64,000 bases of DNA, taken from CAZHTS01 sp964535315. Its GTDB lineage: Bacteria > Chloroflexota > Anaerolineae > Anaerolineales > Anaerolineaceae. A program made the translations under genes and the position numbers. The stretch lies in the NCBI GenBank assembly GCA_964535315.1, contig CAZHTS010000006.1, positions 32,061 through 96,060 on the forward strand. The letters are read 5' to 3'. The notes beneath the pieces are model-generated. The model saw only the letters and a list, made by a program, of their open reading frames with translations, was not told the DNA's origin and did no database searches. This document shows, in pieces, positions 24,225 to 32,838 of the stretch (position 1 is its first letter; every line of letters begins with the position of its first letter).

Positions 24225-25385
24225 TCAAGCGGGCGATTCGTCGCCCGGCGAGTCCTGGCCGGGGCCATCGCTGCCAGGATCTGCGGTGGGGGGGGTGTCT
24301 TGCACGGCGGAGGGGGCCGGGGCTACTTCCACAGGGGCCTGGTCAGGGCGTATGGCGGCCGGGGTAACCGGCGGGATGGGTGCGAACGAAGTGTTTGCCG
24401 GGTGGTAAACGGCTGCCGCGGGAACGTGCTCGCGTTGCAGGCCAAAGCGGCTGAGCAGCACGGCGCCCAGGCCCATCAGGCCGATGACGGTGTAGATGAC
24501 GGCTCCCAGGCAGGGGATGAGGTCAAGCAGCGTGGTCAGCAGGGTAAGGGCCAGGGTGCCCAGTCCGGCATAGACGGCCGGGGCCCAATCGACCTTCAAG
24601 GCGGCGCCGATGCGCCGGCCCAGCTCCAGCCCGAGGGCGATCCAGCCCATCAGAGCCGCCAGACCGAGGGCGATGACGAACAGGATCATGACCGGGATGA
24701 AGACGATGGTTACGGTCAGGATGACAATCAGCAGCGGGGCGACCAGCACGGTGAGCAGGCCCATGCCCAGCGAGGGTAACGGGCGGGTGACGATCATGGC
24801 GGCGACGTTTTCGGTGGGTTTCTGGACGAAGAGCACCGCCGCGGCGGCCAGGCTGGCGACGACCAGGGCGGTAAGCATGGCGTAGAGCGCCTGGCTGATG
24901 GGGCCGAAGACATCTTCGAGGATCGACGGAGCGCTGAAGCGGTTGCCCAGGGCGGGCTTGACCAGCGGAAATTCCATCTGGCCGGGGTTGCCAATGGTCA
25001 GCGAACCGTCGATTTTGGCCTTTTCAGAACGGTTGAGCACGGCGCCGACGGTGGACACATTGCCGTTGACGTGGGCGTCGTCGCCCAGGGTGATGGTGCC
25101 GCCAATGGCAACCACATCGCCGTTGACCTCACCGTTGACGTCCAGGATACCGCCGGTGAGGGCCACGTCACCGTTGACGGTAGAGCCCTTTTCCAGCGTG
25201 CCAGAGCCACCGATGATCACGAGATCATCGCTGAGGGTCTCGCCGCTGGAAAGCCGGTAACTGCCGCCGACGATCACTTTGCCTTCTTCGTTGTCCGGGT
25301 CCTGTGCGAAGGCAACGCGCCCGGGCACGGCCAGTGCAACGAGCAGCGCCAACGCCAGCAGGAGGATGCGGGTGAAGGATTTCAT
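24225..25385 (-). CDS. Polymer-forming (bactofilin-like) membrane protein
   Basis: The 386-residue protein starts with a signal sequence ending near AFAQ (about residue 27). A right-handed beta-helix-like stretch (35-130) of repeated VNGDV / GDVVAIGG units is typical of polymer-forming cytoskeletal domains. Four to five hydrophobic segments (about 165-315) and a Pro/Ala/Asp-rich tail follow. The beta domain is predicted to lie outside the membrane, unlike cytosolic bactofilins. AAGGAG precedes ATG by 9 bases. It begins 2 bases after the anti-sigma stop, so it is co-translated with it. It may be a structural target or sensor of the ECF system. Confidence 0.7.
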   Translation of the reverse strand: MKSFTRILLLALALLVALAVPGRVAFAQDPDNEEGKVIVGGSYRLSSGETLSDDLVIIGGSGTLEKGSTVNGDVALTGGILDVNGEVNGDVVAIGGTITLGDDAHVNGNVSTVGAVLNRSEKAKIDGSLTIGNPGQMEFPLVKPALGNRFSAPSILEDVFGPISQALYAMLTALVVASLAAAAVLFVQKPTENVAAMIVTRPLPSLGMGLLTVLVAPLLIVILTVTIVFIPVMILFVIALGLAALMGWIALGLELGRRIGAALKVDWAPAVYAGLGTLALTLLTTLLDLIPCLGAVIYTVIGLMGLGAVLLSRFGLQREHVPAAAVYHPANTSFAPIPPVTPAAIRPDQAPVEVAPAPSAVQDTPPTADPGSDGPGQDSPGDESPA

Positions 25386-25387
25386 GG

Positions 25388-25906
25388 TTAATTACTCCTT
25401 TTGTAAGAGATTCGCCACAGGGTGGTTAGCCAGACGAGGCTGAGCACCGCCAGGATGCTCACCAGGCCAACCGCCAGGGCGACCAGTAGAACGGGGGAAA
25501 CAACCTGAGACCAGCTAAGCCAGGTGGTCTGGACCTGGGCAAAGAGGGTGGCGACCCGTACGAAGACCTGCAGGGCCTCAGACAGCCAGTCGGCCGGGGT
25601 AGTGGTCAGGAGGAGTTGGAGCGCCAGAGCCAGGATGGTGACGCCGTTGGCCAGTACCAGGCCGAGGAACAGACGGCGCACCTGCAACTTTTGCTGCAGG
25701 AGGCGCCGCTCCGCCAGGTTCGCCTGCCAGCGCCGGGTGAAGCCGGGGGCTGGTCTTGCCATCGGCTGCGATTGAAGCTGGCGCTCGACAGACACCCAGG
25801 CCGCCTGACGTTGCTGGCAGCGCGGGCAGGCGCGCAGATGCTCGACTTCGGCGGGCGTCAGATCCTGTTCGGGGATGGGTAAGCGGTCAAAAAGCGGGTG
25901 ACTCAT
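25388..25906 (-). CDS. Anti-sigma factor with zinc-finger-like motif
   Basis: The 172-residue protein has a cytosolic N-terminus with H-x3-C-x2-C (His23, Cys27, Cys30 in EHLRACPRC), the signature of ZAS-type anti-sigma factors. Two hydrophobic segments follow (about 75-97 and 135-165). Such proteins hold an ECF sigma factor at the membrane until a signal releases it. The gene overlaps the sigma gene by 20 bases, the standard arrangement for a cognate pair. Confidence 0.85.
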   Translation of the reverse strand: MSHPLFDRLPIPEQDLTPAEVEHLRACPRCQQRQAAWVSVERQLQSQPMARPAPGFTRRWQANLAERRLLQQKLQVRRLFLGLVLANGVTILALALQLLLTTTPADWLSEALQVFVRVATLFAQVQTTWLSWSQVVSPVLLVALAVGLVSILAVLSLVWLTTLWRISYKRSN

Positions 25907-26480
25907 GGTGTTTCCTTTCTGCCTGAAGGGTCTGCGGCTGGGTATCTTGCCAGCGTTGGGCGAGATGGCGGCGAGCGCGGTGCAGGCGACTTTTTACGGC
26001 GCTGACGGTCATGCCCAACATCTGACCGATCTCCTCGTCGGACAGGTCGTGCCAGTAACGCAGGATGATGGCGGCCCTGTCCTGGGGAGGCAGAGCGGTG
26101 AGCATCTGGTGGACATGGCGTTCCTCTTCGCTGCGGCTGACCGTCCGTTCGGGGTCGGGCAGCGAGTCAGGGAGGATATCCTCGGCCAGGGCGTCGATGT
26201 CAAAGGTCGGCAGCCGGCGGCGGCGTTGCTGGTCGATGCAGTAGTGGGCGGCGATGGATAGCAGCCAGGTGGCAAAGGGCCGCTGTGGATCGTAGCGCTT
26301 GAGGTTCTGATAGGCTCGCCAGAAGGCTTCCTGGGCTGCGTCTTCGGCCTCCTGAGCGTCGCCTAGCATGCGATAACACAGGTTGAAGACCGGGTTTTGA
26401 TAGGTCTCGACCAGGTAACCAAATGCGTTGTCGTCTCCACGTAGAGCCAGTTGCAGCCATACTGCTTCGTTGTTACTCAC
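25887..26480 (-). CDS. RNA polymerase sigma factor, ECF subfamily
   Basis: The 197-residue protein has sigma-70 region 2 (about 20-90), with the core-binding and -10-recognition stretch NLCYRMLGDAQEAEDAAQEAFWRAY. Region 4 (about 125-180) has the helix-turn-helix LPPQDRAAIILRYWHDLSDEEIGQMLG. Regions 1 and 3 are absent, as in ECF sigmas. GTG 26480 is preferred over TTG 26483 because GGAG lies 7 bases before it. It heads a four-gene minus-strand operon (sigma, anti-sigma, bactofilin-like, lipoprotein) divergent from the GH5 gene. The upstream region has no housekeeping consensus, compatible with autoregulation. Confidence 0.92.
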   Translation of the reverse strand: MSNNEAVWLQLALRGDDNAFGYLVETYQNPVFNLCYRMLGDAQEAEDAAQEAFWRAYQNLKRYDPQRPFATWLLSIAAHYCIDQQRRRRLPTFDIDALAEDILPDSLPDPERTVSRSEEERHVHQMLTALPPQDRAAIILRYWHDLSDEEIGQMLGMTVSAVKSRLHRARRHLAQRWQDTQPQTLQAERKHHESPAF

Positions 26481-26553
26481 CAAATCGCTCCGCTTTCAGG
26501 TTATTTCACTACTGTATACGCAGGAGTGCGATAAAAGTTGCATCCTTTTTTCG

Positions 26554-26582
26554 TTGACGTTGCGTGCTGCTCTCATTATAAT
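26554..26582 (+). promoter_or_regulatory. Promoter of the GH5-galT unit
   Basis: TTGACG (26554-26559) and TATAAT (26577-26582) are 17 bases apart, in the 211-base divergent region between the ECF sigma gene and the GH5 gene. The start codon is 110 bases downstream of the -10. Confidence 0.8.
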
Positions 26583-26691
26583 CATTTGCGAATGGAATGG
26601 GGGATGAGTGCAGCTACCAGGCCGGCCTCTCTGGGTGAAAGAGAACGAGGGGAGAGGAGTGGGCCGGATCAATACGATGGAGGGGCAGGCG

Positions 26692-28548
26692 ATGTTAAAA
26701 GTTGATGGTCCGTGGTTTGTGGATGGGGAAGGGCGCCGGGTGCTGTTGCGCGGCGTGAACCTGGGCGGCAGCACCAAGGTGCCGGCGACGCCAAACGGCG
26801 CCACACATATTCATACCGATTATGGCGATCACCGCAGCGTGTCGTTTGTCGGCCGGCCGTTTGCCCTGGCGGACGCTGACGAGCATTATCGCCGTTTGCA
26901 GCGTTGGGGGTTCAACTGTTTGCGCTTCCTGACCACCTGGGAGGCAATTGAACACGCCGGGCCGGGTGAGTATGACGAGGAATATCTGGATTACCTGTAT
27001 GCGGTGGTCAAGAAGGCCGGGGAATACGGCTTTACCGTGTTCATCGATCCGCATCAGGACGTGTGGAGCCGTATGTCGGGCGGCGACGGCGCCCCAGGCT
27101 GGACGCTGGAGATGGCCGGTTTCGACCTGAGCCGTTTAGACGCCTCGGAGGCGGCGGTGACGATGGCGGGGCGTTATCCCGAGTACCCGCGCATGGTATG
27201 GCCGACCAATAACCAGCGCCTGGCGAGCGCCACGATGTTTACCCTGTTTTTTGCCGGCGATCGTTTTGCGCCGCATTTCAAAATGGGCGGTGAGGGAGCG
27301 CAATCGTTCTTACAGCGCCATTTTGTGGCGGCGATGCGCCGGGTGGCCGAACGCATGGCAGACCTGCCGCATGTGGTGGGCTACGACAGCCTGAACGAAC
27401 CCAGTTCGGGGTTCATCGGGGTGGAAGACCTGAGCCTGACGGCGCCGCGTACGGTGGCCGGGCCGCTGCCGGCCTGGTTCGATCTGCTGGTGATGCCGGC
27501 GGGGGTGACGCGTACGGTGCCCTATCAGGAATGGTCGGGGCTGCAGTTGGAGGTGGTGGGGGAAGTGACGCTCAACCCGCAGCGGGTGAGCGCCTGGAAA
27601 GACGGCGCCCCGGACATCTGGCGTGAGGCCGGGGTGTGGGATTTCGACGCGGCGGGCAGACCGCAGCTGCTGCGCAGGGATCATTTTGCGGGCGTGCGTT
27701 TCTTTGCCGATTGCGTGCGGCCGTTCGTTGCCCGCTACAGCCAGGCGGTGCGGGCTGTGGATGCGGACGCGGTGATCTTTATCGAGGGTGAGCCGAACTC
27801 GACCGAGATCATGCAGGCGCCGCCTGGAACGCCGGTGGTCAACGCCAGCCACTGGTACGACGAATGCGCCCTGTTTACCAAACACTTCGACCCGCATTAC
27901 ACGATTTACTGGGGCAACAAACAATTCATCCAGGGAACGGAAAATGTGCGCCAGTTTTTCTGCGAGCGCATCGGCTGGTATACGGCCATGTCGCGCCAGA
28001 TGGGCAATGTGCCGACCTTGATCGGTGAGTTCGGTTTGCAGTTCGATCTGGACGACGGCCAGGCGTACCAGAGCGGCGATTATCAGGCGCACGTGCAGGC
28101 GCTGGGCATGTATTACGACGCGCTGGATGCCAACCTGGCGCACGCCACGCAGTGGAATTACACGGCGGACAACGACAACCGCTGGGGCGACCAGTGGAAC
28201 CAGGAAGACCTGTCCATTTACAGCCGCGACCAAAGAAAAGACCCGCAGCACCTCGACAGCGGTGGACGGGCAGTGGCGGGTTTTTGCCGGCCTCATTTGC
28301 TGGCGGCGGCGGGCCTGCCGCTGCGCCAGCACTTTGACACGGCCAGCGGGGCGTTCACGCTGGTGATAGCGGTCGATGCCGGCATACCGGCGCCGACGCG
28401 GGTGTATGTGCCGCGCATCCAGTATCCCCAGGGAGTACATCTGGCCGTCAGCAGCGGACAGGTGGGTTATGACGCAGGCGCACAGATGATCGAATGGTCG
28501 GGCGCCGGCCCGGGAGAGCAGACGCTGACGATCGTTCGCAGCATTTAA
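26692..28548 (+). CDS. Glycoside hydrolase family 5, glucosylceramidase/steryl-glucosidase-like
   Basis: The 618-residue protein has no signal peptide and is likely cytoplasmic. The N-terminus VDGEGRRVLLRGVNLGG and FTVFIDPHQDVWSR fit a GH5 (beta/alpha)8 barrel. The acid/base Glu is in GYDSLNEPSSGF and the nucleophile Glu in LIGEFGLQFD. A C-terminal beta domain (about 520-618) follows. Large insertions resemble the endoglycoceramidase/EGCrP and steryl-beta-glucosidase branch rather than cellulases. ATG 26692 is chosen for its GGAGGGG at 26679-26685. It sits upstream of galT, which suggests cleavage of a glycolipid or galactoside whose sugar enters the Leloir pathway. Substrate is not determinable here. 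Confidence 0.78.
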   Translation: MLKVDGPWFVDGEGRRVLLRGVNLGGSTKVPATPNGATHIHTDYGDHRSVSFVGRPFALADADEHYRRLQRWGFNCLRFLTTWEAIEHAGPGEYDEEYLDYLYAVVKKAGEYGFTVFIDPHQDVWSRMSGGDGAPGWTLEMAGFDLSRLDASEAAVTMAGRYPEYPRMVWPTNNQRLASATMFTLFFAGDRFAPHFKMGGEGAQSFLQRHFVAAMRRVAERMADLPHVVGYDSLNEPSSGFIGVEDLSLTAPRTVAGPLPAWFDLLVMPAGVTRTVPYQEWSGLQLEVVGEVTLNPQRVSAWKDGAPDIWREAGVWDFDAAGRPQLLRRDHFAGVRFFADCVRPFVARYSQAVRAVDADAVIFIEGEPNSTEIMQAPPGTPVVNASHWYDECALFTKHFDPHYTIYWGNKQFIQGTENVRQFFCERIGWYTAMSRQMGNVPTLIGEFGLQFDLDDGQAYQSGDYQAHVQALGMYYDALDANLAHATQWNYTADNDNRWGDQWNQEDLSIYSRDQRKDPQHLDSGGRAVAGFCRPHLLAAAGLPLRQHFDTASGAFTLVIAVDAGIPAPTRVYVPRIQYPQGVHLAVSSGQVGYDAGAQMIEWSGAGPGEQTLTIVRSI

Positions 28549-28569
28549 TTTTTTTATTGGAGGCAAGCC

Positions 28570-29619
28570 ATGAATTTTGACCGTCCGCATCGCCGTTTGA
28601 ATTTATTGACTGGAGAGTGGGTGCTGGTTTCTCCGCACCGCGCCAGGCGCCCGTGGTTGGGGCAGGTGGAAAAGACCCACGGGGAACAACTGGCAGCGTA
28701 TGACCCGGATTGTTATCTTTGTCCGGGCAACCGCCGTTCGACCGGCCCGGTCAACCCGGCCTATACCGAGACGTTTGTATTCGATAATGACTTTGCCGCC
28801 TTGTTGCCGCCGGAGACAGAGGACGAACCGGAGGAATGGTCGGAGGGGTTGTTCAGCGCCGAGAGCGAGACGGGATTGTGCCGGGTGATTTGTTTCTCGC
28901 CGCGCCACGATCTGACGCTGCCCGAACTGGATCAGGCGGCGGTGGAGGCGGTGGTGCGCACCTGGACGGAACAGACGGCCGACCTGGGTGGGCGCGACTT
29001 TATCCAGTACGTGCAGGTGTTTGAGAATAAGGGGGCGACGATGGGCTGCTCCAACCCGCACCCGCACAGCCAGGTGTGGGCCACCGGGCACATCCCGGTG
29101 GAGCCGGCGCTGGAACAGGAGCGCCAGGCGGCGTATCTGGAGGAGAAAGACGCCTGTCTGTTGTGCGATTATCTGGAAGCCGAGCGCAAGAGCGGCGAGC
29201 GGGTGGTGGCGAGCAACGCCGCGTTCACGGCGCTGGTGCCGTTCTGGGCGATCTGGCCGTTTGAGGTCATGCTGGTGGCGCACCGGCACATTGGCTCGTT
29301 ACCCGAATTGACGGCAGACGAGACGGCCGGGTTGGCGGATATCATCCGCCAGGTCACCATCCGCTACGATAACCTGTTCGAGACGTCGTTCCCGTATTCG
29401 ATGGGCTTTCACCAGGCGCCGTTTGACGGGCAGGAGCATCCGGAGTGGCATTTGCACGCCCACTTCTACCCGCCGCTGCTGCGTTCGGCGACGGTGCGCA
29501 AGTTTATGGTCGGGTATGAACTGCTGGCCATGCCGCAGCGCGACCTGACAGCCGAAACGGCGGCGGCCCGCCTGCGCGAACTGAGCGGAGTGCATTATAA
29601 ATCGCGCCGCGATTCGTAG
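28570..29619 (+). CDS. galT: UDP-glucose-hexose-1-phosphate uridylyltransferase
   Basis: The 349-residue HIT-superfamily enzyme of the Leloir pathway exchanges UMP between UDP-glucose and galactose-1-phosphate. The catalytic HPH motif occurs in GCSNPHPHSQVW, with an N-terminal zinc-site region CYLCPGN. The C-terminal metal and substrate histidines are in HQAPF and WHLHAHFYPP. Length is normal for GalT. TTGGAGG precedes ATG. It follows the GH5 gene by 21 bases and is probably co-transcribed. It ends tail-to-tail with the deoxynucleoside kinase gene with only 5 bases between. Confidence 0.94.
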   Translation: MNFDRPHRRLNLLTGEWVLVSPHRARRPWLGQVEKTHGEQLAAYDPDCYLCPGNRRSTGPVNPAYTETFVFDNDFAALLPPETEDEPEEWSEGLFSAESETGLCRVICFSPRHDLTLPELDQAAVEAVVRTWTEQTADLGGRDFIQYVQVFENKGATMGCSNPHPHSQVWATGHIPVEPALEQERQAAYLEEKDACLLCDYLEAERKSGERVVASNAAFTALVPFWAIWPFEVMLVAHRHIGSLPELTADETAGLADIIRQVTIRYDNLFETSFPYSMGFHQAPFDGQEHPEWHLHAHFYPPLLRSATVRKFMVGYELLAMPQRDLTAETAAARLRELSGVHYKSRRDS

Positions 29620-29624
29620 CGCGC

Positions 29625-30260
29625 TTAGAGCACCAGTTCTTCCTTGCCCGCCAGGCGGTCGCGAATCTTTTTGACCACCAGGTCGAGGTGCTGCGGCTTG
29701 TTGACGAAGTCCAGGTCGTCGGAGCGCAGGGTGAGCACCGGGCACAGGTCGAAATTGCGCAGCCAGTCATCGTAAAAGGAATCGAGCAGGCCGAGGTATT
29801 CGGCGCTGATGCCGGTTTCCATCTGGCGTGAACGGCGGCGGATGCGTTCGATGAGCACGGGAACAGGCGCCTTGAGATAGATGAGCAGTGAGGGCGAGGG
29901 CAGGCCCTTGACCACCAGGTCGAAGATGCGCCGGTAGGCAAGGTAGTCGCGTTCGTTCAGATTGCCCATCTCGTGCAGGGCGCGGGCGAAGATGTAGGCG
30001 TCCTCGTAGATGCTGCGGTCGATGATCGCCGGGCGGGGGTCGGCGGCCATATCGAGGTGTTGTTGCGCCCGGTGGCCGAGAAAGTAGACCTGCAAATGAA
30101 ACGACCAGCGCTGCATGTCGGCGTAGAAGTCGGGTAGATAGGGATTGTCGGCGACCGACTCGTAGGCGGTGCGCCAGCCCAGGCGGTCGCCGATGCGTTC
30201 GGTCAGCGAGGTTTTGCCTGCACCAATATTACCAGCAACAAGGATGAGACGTTTAGACAT
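29625..30260 (-). CDS. Deoxynucleoside kinase (deoxyadenosine/deoxyguanosine kinase type)
   Basis: The 211-residue cytosolic kinase of nucleotide salvage phosphorylates a deoxynucleoside with ATP. It has P-loop GNIGAGKTSL at residues 10-19. A substrate-site Glu occurs in AYESVADNPYL, and the DRS motif in IIDRSIYEDAYIFA with its ERS-like Arg. The lid is near IRRRSRQMETGISAEYL. Length fits the dNK family. It lies 64 bases downstream of the cysteine synthase gene on the same strand. No Shine-Dalgarno is evident before the ATG, so translation may depend on upstream genes. Confidence 0.9.
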   Translation of the reverse strand: MSKRLILVAGNIGAGKTSLTERIGDRLGWRTAYESVADNPYLPDFYADMQRWSFHLQVYFLGHRAQQHLDMAADPRPAIIDRSIYEDAYIFARALHEMGNLNERDYLAYRRIFDLVVKGLPSPSLLIYLKAPVPVLIERIRRRSRQMETGISAEYLGLLDSFYDDWLRNFDLCPVLTLRSDDLDFVNKPQHLDLVVKKIRDRLAGKEELVL

Positions 30261-30324
30261 AGAGGATATGTGGTGGGGTGAAAATGGATTTGTTTTGTGG
30301 ATAGGGATGGCGGCGCTGTGGGCT

Positions 30325-31299
30325 TCAGGGCATGCTTTCCCACAGGTCGGTGCTGAGGTATTTGAGACCGGAGTCGCAGATCATGACGGCGACAGTCTGG
30401 CCGCGGCAGGGGCCTTCGAGCAGGTGCAGGGCGGCGGCGACGTTGGCGCCGGAGGAGAAGCCGGCAAAGATGCCTTCCTCGCGGGCCAGACGGCGGGCGA
30501 CCTGGATGGCCTCCTGGTCGCTGATCTGGAGGTAACCGTCGATGTGGGCGGGGTTGAGCAGGGGCAGGTCGGGCATGGAATACCCGCCGCCCTGGATGCG
30601 GTGGTTGGGGTACGTGACGGGCTGCCCGGCAAGGACGGCCGCGCCTTGCGGCTCGATCAGGTAGCAGCGGATGGCGGGGTTGTGTTCTTTGAAGGCGGCG
30701 GCGCAGCCGGCAAAGGTGCCGCCCGTGCCGGCGAAATCACAGAAGGCAGCGATCTGTCCCCCGGACTGGCGCAGGAATTCGGGGCCGGTGTGCAGGTAGT
30801 GGGCGCGCAGGTTGCCCTGCAGGTGGAACTGGTCGGCGCGGAAGGCGTTGCGCTCGGCGACGATACGTTGCGCCGCCTGCTCGACGCGTTCCAGGTCGCC
30901 GCCCGAGACCTGGCCGGGCAGCGAGCCGGGCAACTGGTCGACCAGCACGACCTCGGCGCCCAGGGCAGACATCATGCGCGCCCGTTCGATTGAGTTGCCG
31001 CGTGACATGACGGCGACGAAGGGGTAGCCTTTGACGCCGCAGACGATTGCCAGCCCGGTGCCGGTATTGCCGCTGGTCAGTTCCACCACCGTCTGTCCGG
31101 GCCGCAGGTGGCCGTCGGCCTCGGCGTCGGCGATGATCTGGCGGGCGATGCGGTCCTTTTTGGAAAAGCCGGGGTTGAGATAATCCAGTTTGGCAAGGAT
31201 GCGACCGGGCAGACCGCGTGTCAGGCGAGCGAGTTCGACCAGCGGCGTTTCGCCGATGGCTTCAACGACCGAGGGCAGCAATGTTGAAGCTTGAGACAT
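30325..31299 (-). CDS. Cysteine synthase family PLP enzyme
   Basis: The 324-residue fold-type II PLP enzyme has the Schiff-base Lys in NPGFSKKDR (the usual form is NPxxSxKDR) near residue 48. It has the substrate loop TSGNTGTGLA and the phosphate-binding loop GTGGTFAGC. O-acetylserine sulfhydrylases use the same motifs to make cysteine. Position and length suit CysK/CysM, but beta-substitution on another amino acid (SbnA-like) cannot be ruled out. AGGAG lies 9 bases before ATG. It follows the HD-GYP gene by 21 bases in an operon with it and the alcohol dehydrogenase. Confidence 0.85.
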   Translation of the reverse strand: MSQASTLLPSVVEAIGETPLVELARLTRGLPGRILAKLDYLNPGFSKKDRIARQIIADAEADGHLRPGQTVVELTSGNTGTGLAIVCGVKGYPFVAVMSRGNSIERARMMSALGAEVVLVDQLPGSLPGQVSGGDLERVEQAAQRIVAERNAFRADQFHLQGNLRAHYLHTGPEFLRQSGGQIAAFCDFAGTGGTFAGCAAAFKEHNPAIRCYLIEPQGAAVLAGQPVTYPNHRIQGGGYSMPDLPLLNPAHIDGYLQISDQEAIQVARRLAREEGIFAGFSSGANVAAALHLLEGPCRGQTVAVMICDSGLKYLSTDLWESMP

Positions 31300-31320
31300 A
31301 GGGGAGGCTCCTGAGGGCAG

Positions 31321-32838
31321 TTATTCGGGATTTTGCAGCAGATCGAGAAAGATAGGGATGAGTTCCGGGTCGAACGACTGACCGGACTGAAGGCGCAGGT
31401 ATTTGAGCACCTCTTCGGCGGGCCAGGCGGGGCGATAGGGGCGATCGGAGAGCAGCGAGTCCCACACGTCGATGATGGCAAAGATGCGGGCGGCGACGGG
31501 GATCTGTTCGCCCTTCAGCCCATAGGGATAACCGCTGCCGTCCCAACGCTCGTGATGAAAGCGGGGAATATCCATGGCGCCGCGCAGGAAAGAGACCGGT
31601 TCCAACATCTGGCGGGCGAAGTCGGGATGGCGGCGCACCAGCTGCCATTCTTCTTCGCTCAGACCTTCGGGCTTGAGCAGGATGTGATCGGGGATGGCCA
31701 TTTTGCCAACGTCGTGCAGCAGTGCGCCGCGGCGGATATTGTCGACGGCGTCTTCGGAGAGCCCCAGGCGGCGGGCCAGCCGTACGGACATGAGAGTCAC
31801 CCGCCGGGTATGGGCGCCTGCCTCGCGTTCGCGCAGCCCGAGGGCCGAACTCCAGCCTTCAAGGGTGGCGTCGTAGGCCTCTTTAAGCTCGCGGTTGCTC
31901 TGGCGCAGCCCCTCCAGCAGTTCGGCGTTCTCGATAGCAATGAGGGTTTCGGTGGTGAGGGTATCGAGAAAAGCGCCCCAGTTGGGGTCGGCTTGAGGTG
32001 GGGTGGCGTGATAGAACTCGAGCAGCCCCTTGATTTCGCCGCTCAACCGCAGCGGCACGGCGGTGCGGGCGAGATATGTGACGCCCTGCAGGGTGACCGC
32101 TTTCATTTGCGGGTTCTTTTCGGATGCGGCGGTCGAGAGCGGGGTGAGAAAGGGATGGTGACTGGCGCGGCGCAGGTCGAGCCCGCGGGCGGCAAGGAGT
32201 TCGTAGGAAGCGGTGGTGGGATCGTGCTGCCAGACACAGCCGGCGGCGGCCTGAAGGTGTTCCTGGCCGACCTCGAGGATGAGCGCCAGGGTGTGCGCCA
32301 GGTCGGCCTTGCCGGTGATGGCGACGTCGATGCGGTGCAAATCGGCCATGCGCCGCACCTGGCGTTGAATTTCTTGCTCGGCGCGCAGCCGTTCGCCGAT
32401 TTCGCGGCCGACGACGACGACGTATTGTTCACCGCCAAAACGCAGCGGTGTGAGTGATATCTCCAGTGGGATCTGTTCGCCGCTGGCGGCAGGAAGGTGC
32501 ACCAGGCGCACCAGTTGCGCCGCAGGCGTATTTTCGCTGATATTGTGAATGGCAGCGCACAACGAAGGCGGAAAGATATCTTGCAGGCTGAGGCTGGCGG
32601 GGGCGCGCCCGATCAAAAGGCCGAGGGCGGCGTTGGCGTCCTGAATGACGCCGTCGGACAGGCGCACGGTGAAGATCAGGTCGCGGCTGTGATCGAGCAG
32701 CGTACGAAAGCGTTCCAGGTCGGCCAGGCGTTGTTGCAACAACGGGTAATAGCTCTTGCGCGCCGAACTCTCGCCCAAACCGATGATCTTCTGGCGAATC
32801 TCTTCGTAGGGATTCTCTGCATCAGCAGGCTTGTTCAT
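31321..32838 (-). CDS. PAS-GAF-HD-GYP cyclic-di-GMP phosphodiesterase
   Basis: The 505-residue soluble sensor has a PAS domain (about 40-150), a GAF domain (about 165-305) and a C-terminal HD-GYP domain (about 320-500). The metal-binding HD pair is His375-Asp376 (HDVGK) and the GYP motif is in HHERWDGSGYPYGL (436-438), both intact, so catalysis is expected. HD-GYP proteins hydrolyse c-di-GMP to pGpG or GMP. There are no membrane segments, so the signal is cytosolic. Its start overlaps the end of the alcohol dehydrogenase gene by 17 bases in a different frame, which implies translational coupling. Confidence 0.9.
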   Translation of the reverse strand: MNKPADAENPYEEIRQKIIGLGESSARKSYYPLLQQRLADLERFRTLLDHSRDLIFTVRLSDGVIQDANAALGLLIGRAPASLSLQDIFPPSLCAAIHNISENTPAAQLVRLVHLPAASGEQIPLEISLTPLRFGGEQYVVVVGREIGERLRAEQEIQRQVRRMADLHRIDVAITGKADLAHTLALILEVGQEHLQAAAGCVWQHDPTTASYELLAARGLDLRRASHHPFLTPLSTAASEKNPQMKAVTLQGVTYLARTAVPLRLSGEIKGLLEFYHATPPQADPNWGAFLDTLTTETLIAIENAELLEGLRQSNRELKEAYDATLEGWSSALGLREREAGAHTRRVTLMSVRLARRLGLSEDAVDNIRRGALLHDVGKMAIPDHILLKPEGLSEEEWQLVRRHPDFARQMLEPVSFLRGAMDIPRFHHERWDGSGYPYGLKGEQIPVAARIFAIIDVWDSLLSDRPYRPAWPAEEVLKYLRLQSGQSFDPELIPIFLDLLQNPE

